DNA of 64,000 bases from Amoebophrya sp. A120. Its lineage: Eukaryota; Sar; Dinophyceae; Syndiniales; Amoebophryaceae. Where the stretch lies: assembly GCA_905178155.1 (NCBI GenBank), contig CAJINV010000004.1:3381320-3445319 (forward strand), given 5' to 3'. Positions 63,640-64,000 of the stretch are shown here, one piece after another. A program made the translations under genes and the position numbers. The first letter of the stretch is position 1; every line of letters starts with the position of its first letter. A model generated the notes under the pieces. It had not been told where the DNA came from, ran no database searches, and saw only the letters and a list, made by a program, of their open reading frames with translations.

Positions 63640-64000
63640 CTTCGGCTGCCTTCTTCAAGTAGAAATAAAACCGAGCTTCAACTAAAAGTGACAGCGAAAG
63701 GTCCTTGTTCTATCATTTTCTAAACCTCCTCGGACGGCGGGCACAGGGCAGCCGAGAAAATGTAGATAAAGAGCTCAGAAAAAAATCTCAATCTTCATGC
63801 GTAACGTTGCTATTCATCTATAATATCTTTTCTGCTTCACAAAAACATTTCGCCAAATTGAAATTCTGTGCGTATCTGCAAAATCATACAGGGATGGTTA
63901 ACGTAGTGCGCTCCTGAGTCGTCCACAAATACCTTTCGCAATAAATCCGCGCTGCTGATTATATTGTGTGAGTGTACAATTACAAACTCGCCGGTTAATG
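63640..64000. other. Upstream flank of the glycosyltransferase gene
   Basis: 360 bp to the window edge, AT-rich, with no gene or element recognised. Confidence 0.5.

Overview
This is a nuclear genome segment of a eukaryotic microbe, most likely an alveolate flagellate close to the parasitic dinoflagellate Amoebophrya (Syndiniales). The case rests on four things seen here: genes broken into many very short exons; ordinary GT-AG (and a few GC-AG) introns mixed with introns lacking those borders; dozens of near-repeat introns with inverted-repeat ends and target duplications, as I recall being described for Amoebophrya; and every well-supported gene on one strand, as in dinoflagellate gene clusters. 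Cilium genes (BBS2-like, DRC3-like) fit a flagellate. The reconstructed genes end at ordinary stops, so the standard code is used. Species assignment is inference.

Layout from left to right, all on the minus strand: the 5' end of a BBS2-like gene (1-263); a complete DRC3 gene (1836-7607); an unknown protein with HFxxVDH repeats (8626-12804); a Rieske [2Fe-2S] protein (13717-16275); a METTL21-type lysine methyltransferase (17565-21023); a NIPA-type magnesium transporter (21549-24537); a sparse stretch with a doubtful ORF, a small secreted or membrane protein (28115-28675) and a GC-rich island; two unknown membrane proteins (31622-34563 and 34937-39462); a sparse, repeat-bearing stretch; a tandem duplication of a cysteine-rich SHOCT-domain gene (41930-43976 and 44912-46363); a 1410-residue low-complexity protein (47889-53345); a second GC-rich island; and a polytopic membrane protein ending in a glycosyltransferase domain (56441-63639).

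The main discovery is a set of 63 insertion elements of about 170-360 bp, one of them nested in another. I call them introners F1-F7. Nearly all start with TAT, end with ATA and are flanked by a 5-bp direct repeat, exact or slightly decayed. Deleting the element plus one 5-bp copy rejoins the reading frame in all but one of the roughly 60 outer cases I worked through. The resulting proteins are uninterrupted and come out as whole numbers of codons: 531, 821, 741, 567, 391, 290, 288, 295, 1410 and 1116 residues. Most junctions cannot be read as GT-AG. Near-identical copies sit in both orientations within genes transcribed the same way. All families share one internal motif (TTGTNNTGC or its complement), although their terminal repeats differ. 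All 63 elements lie inside genes, while about 20 kb of intergenic DNA has none that I could see. The tandem SHOCT paralogues supply natural empty sites for two of them.

Introns and frames were derived by hand from sequence. No transcript or database search was available, so exon borders inside the 5-bp repeats are ambiguous by up to 5 bp.
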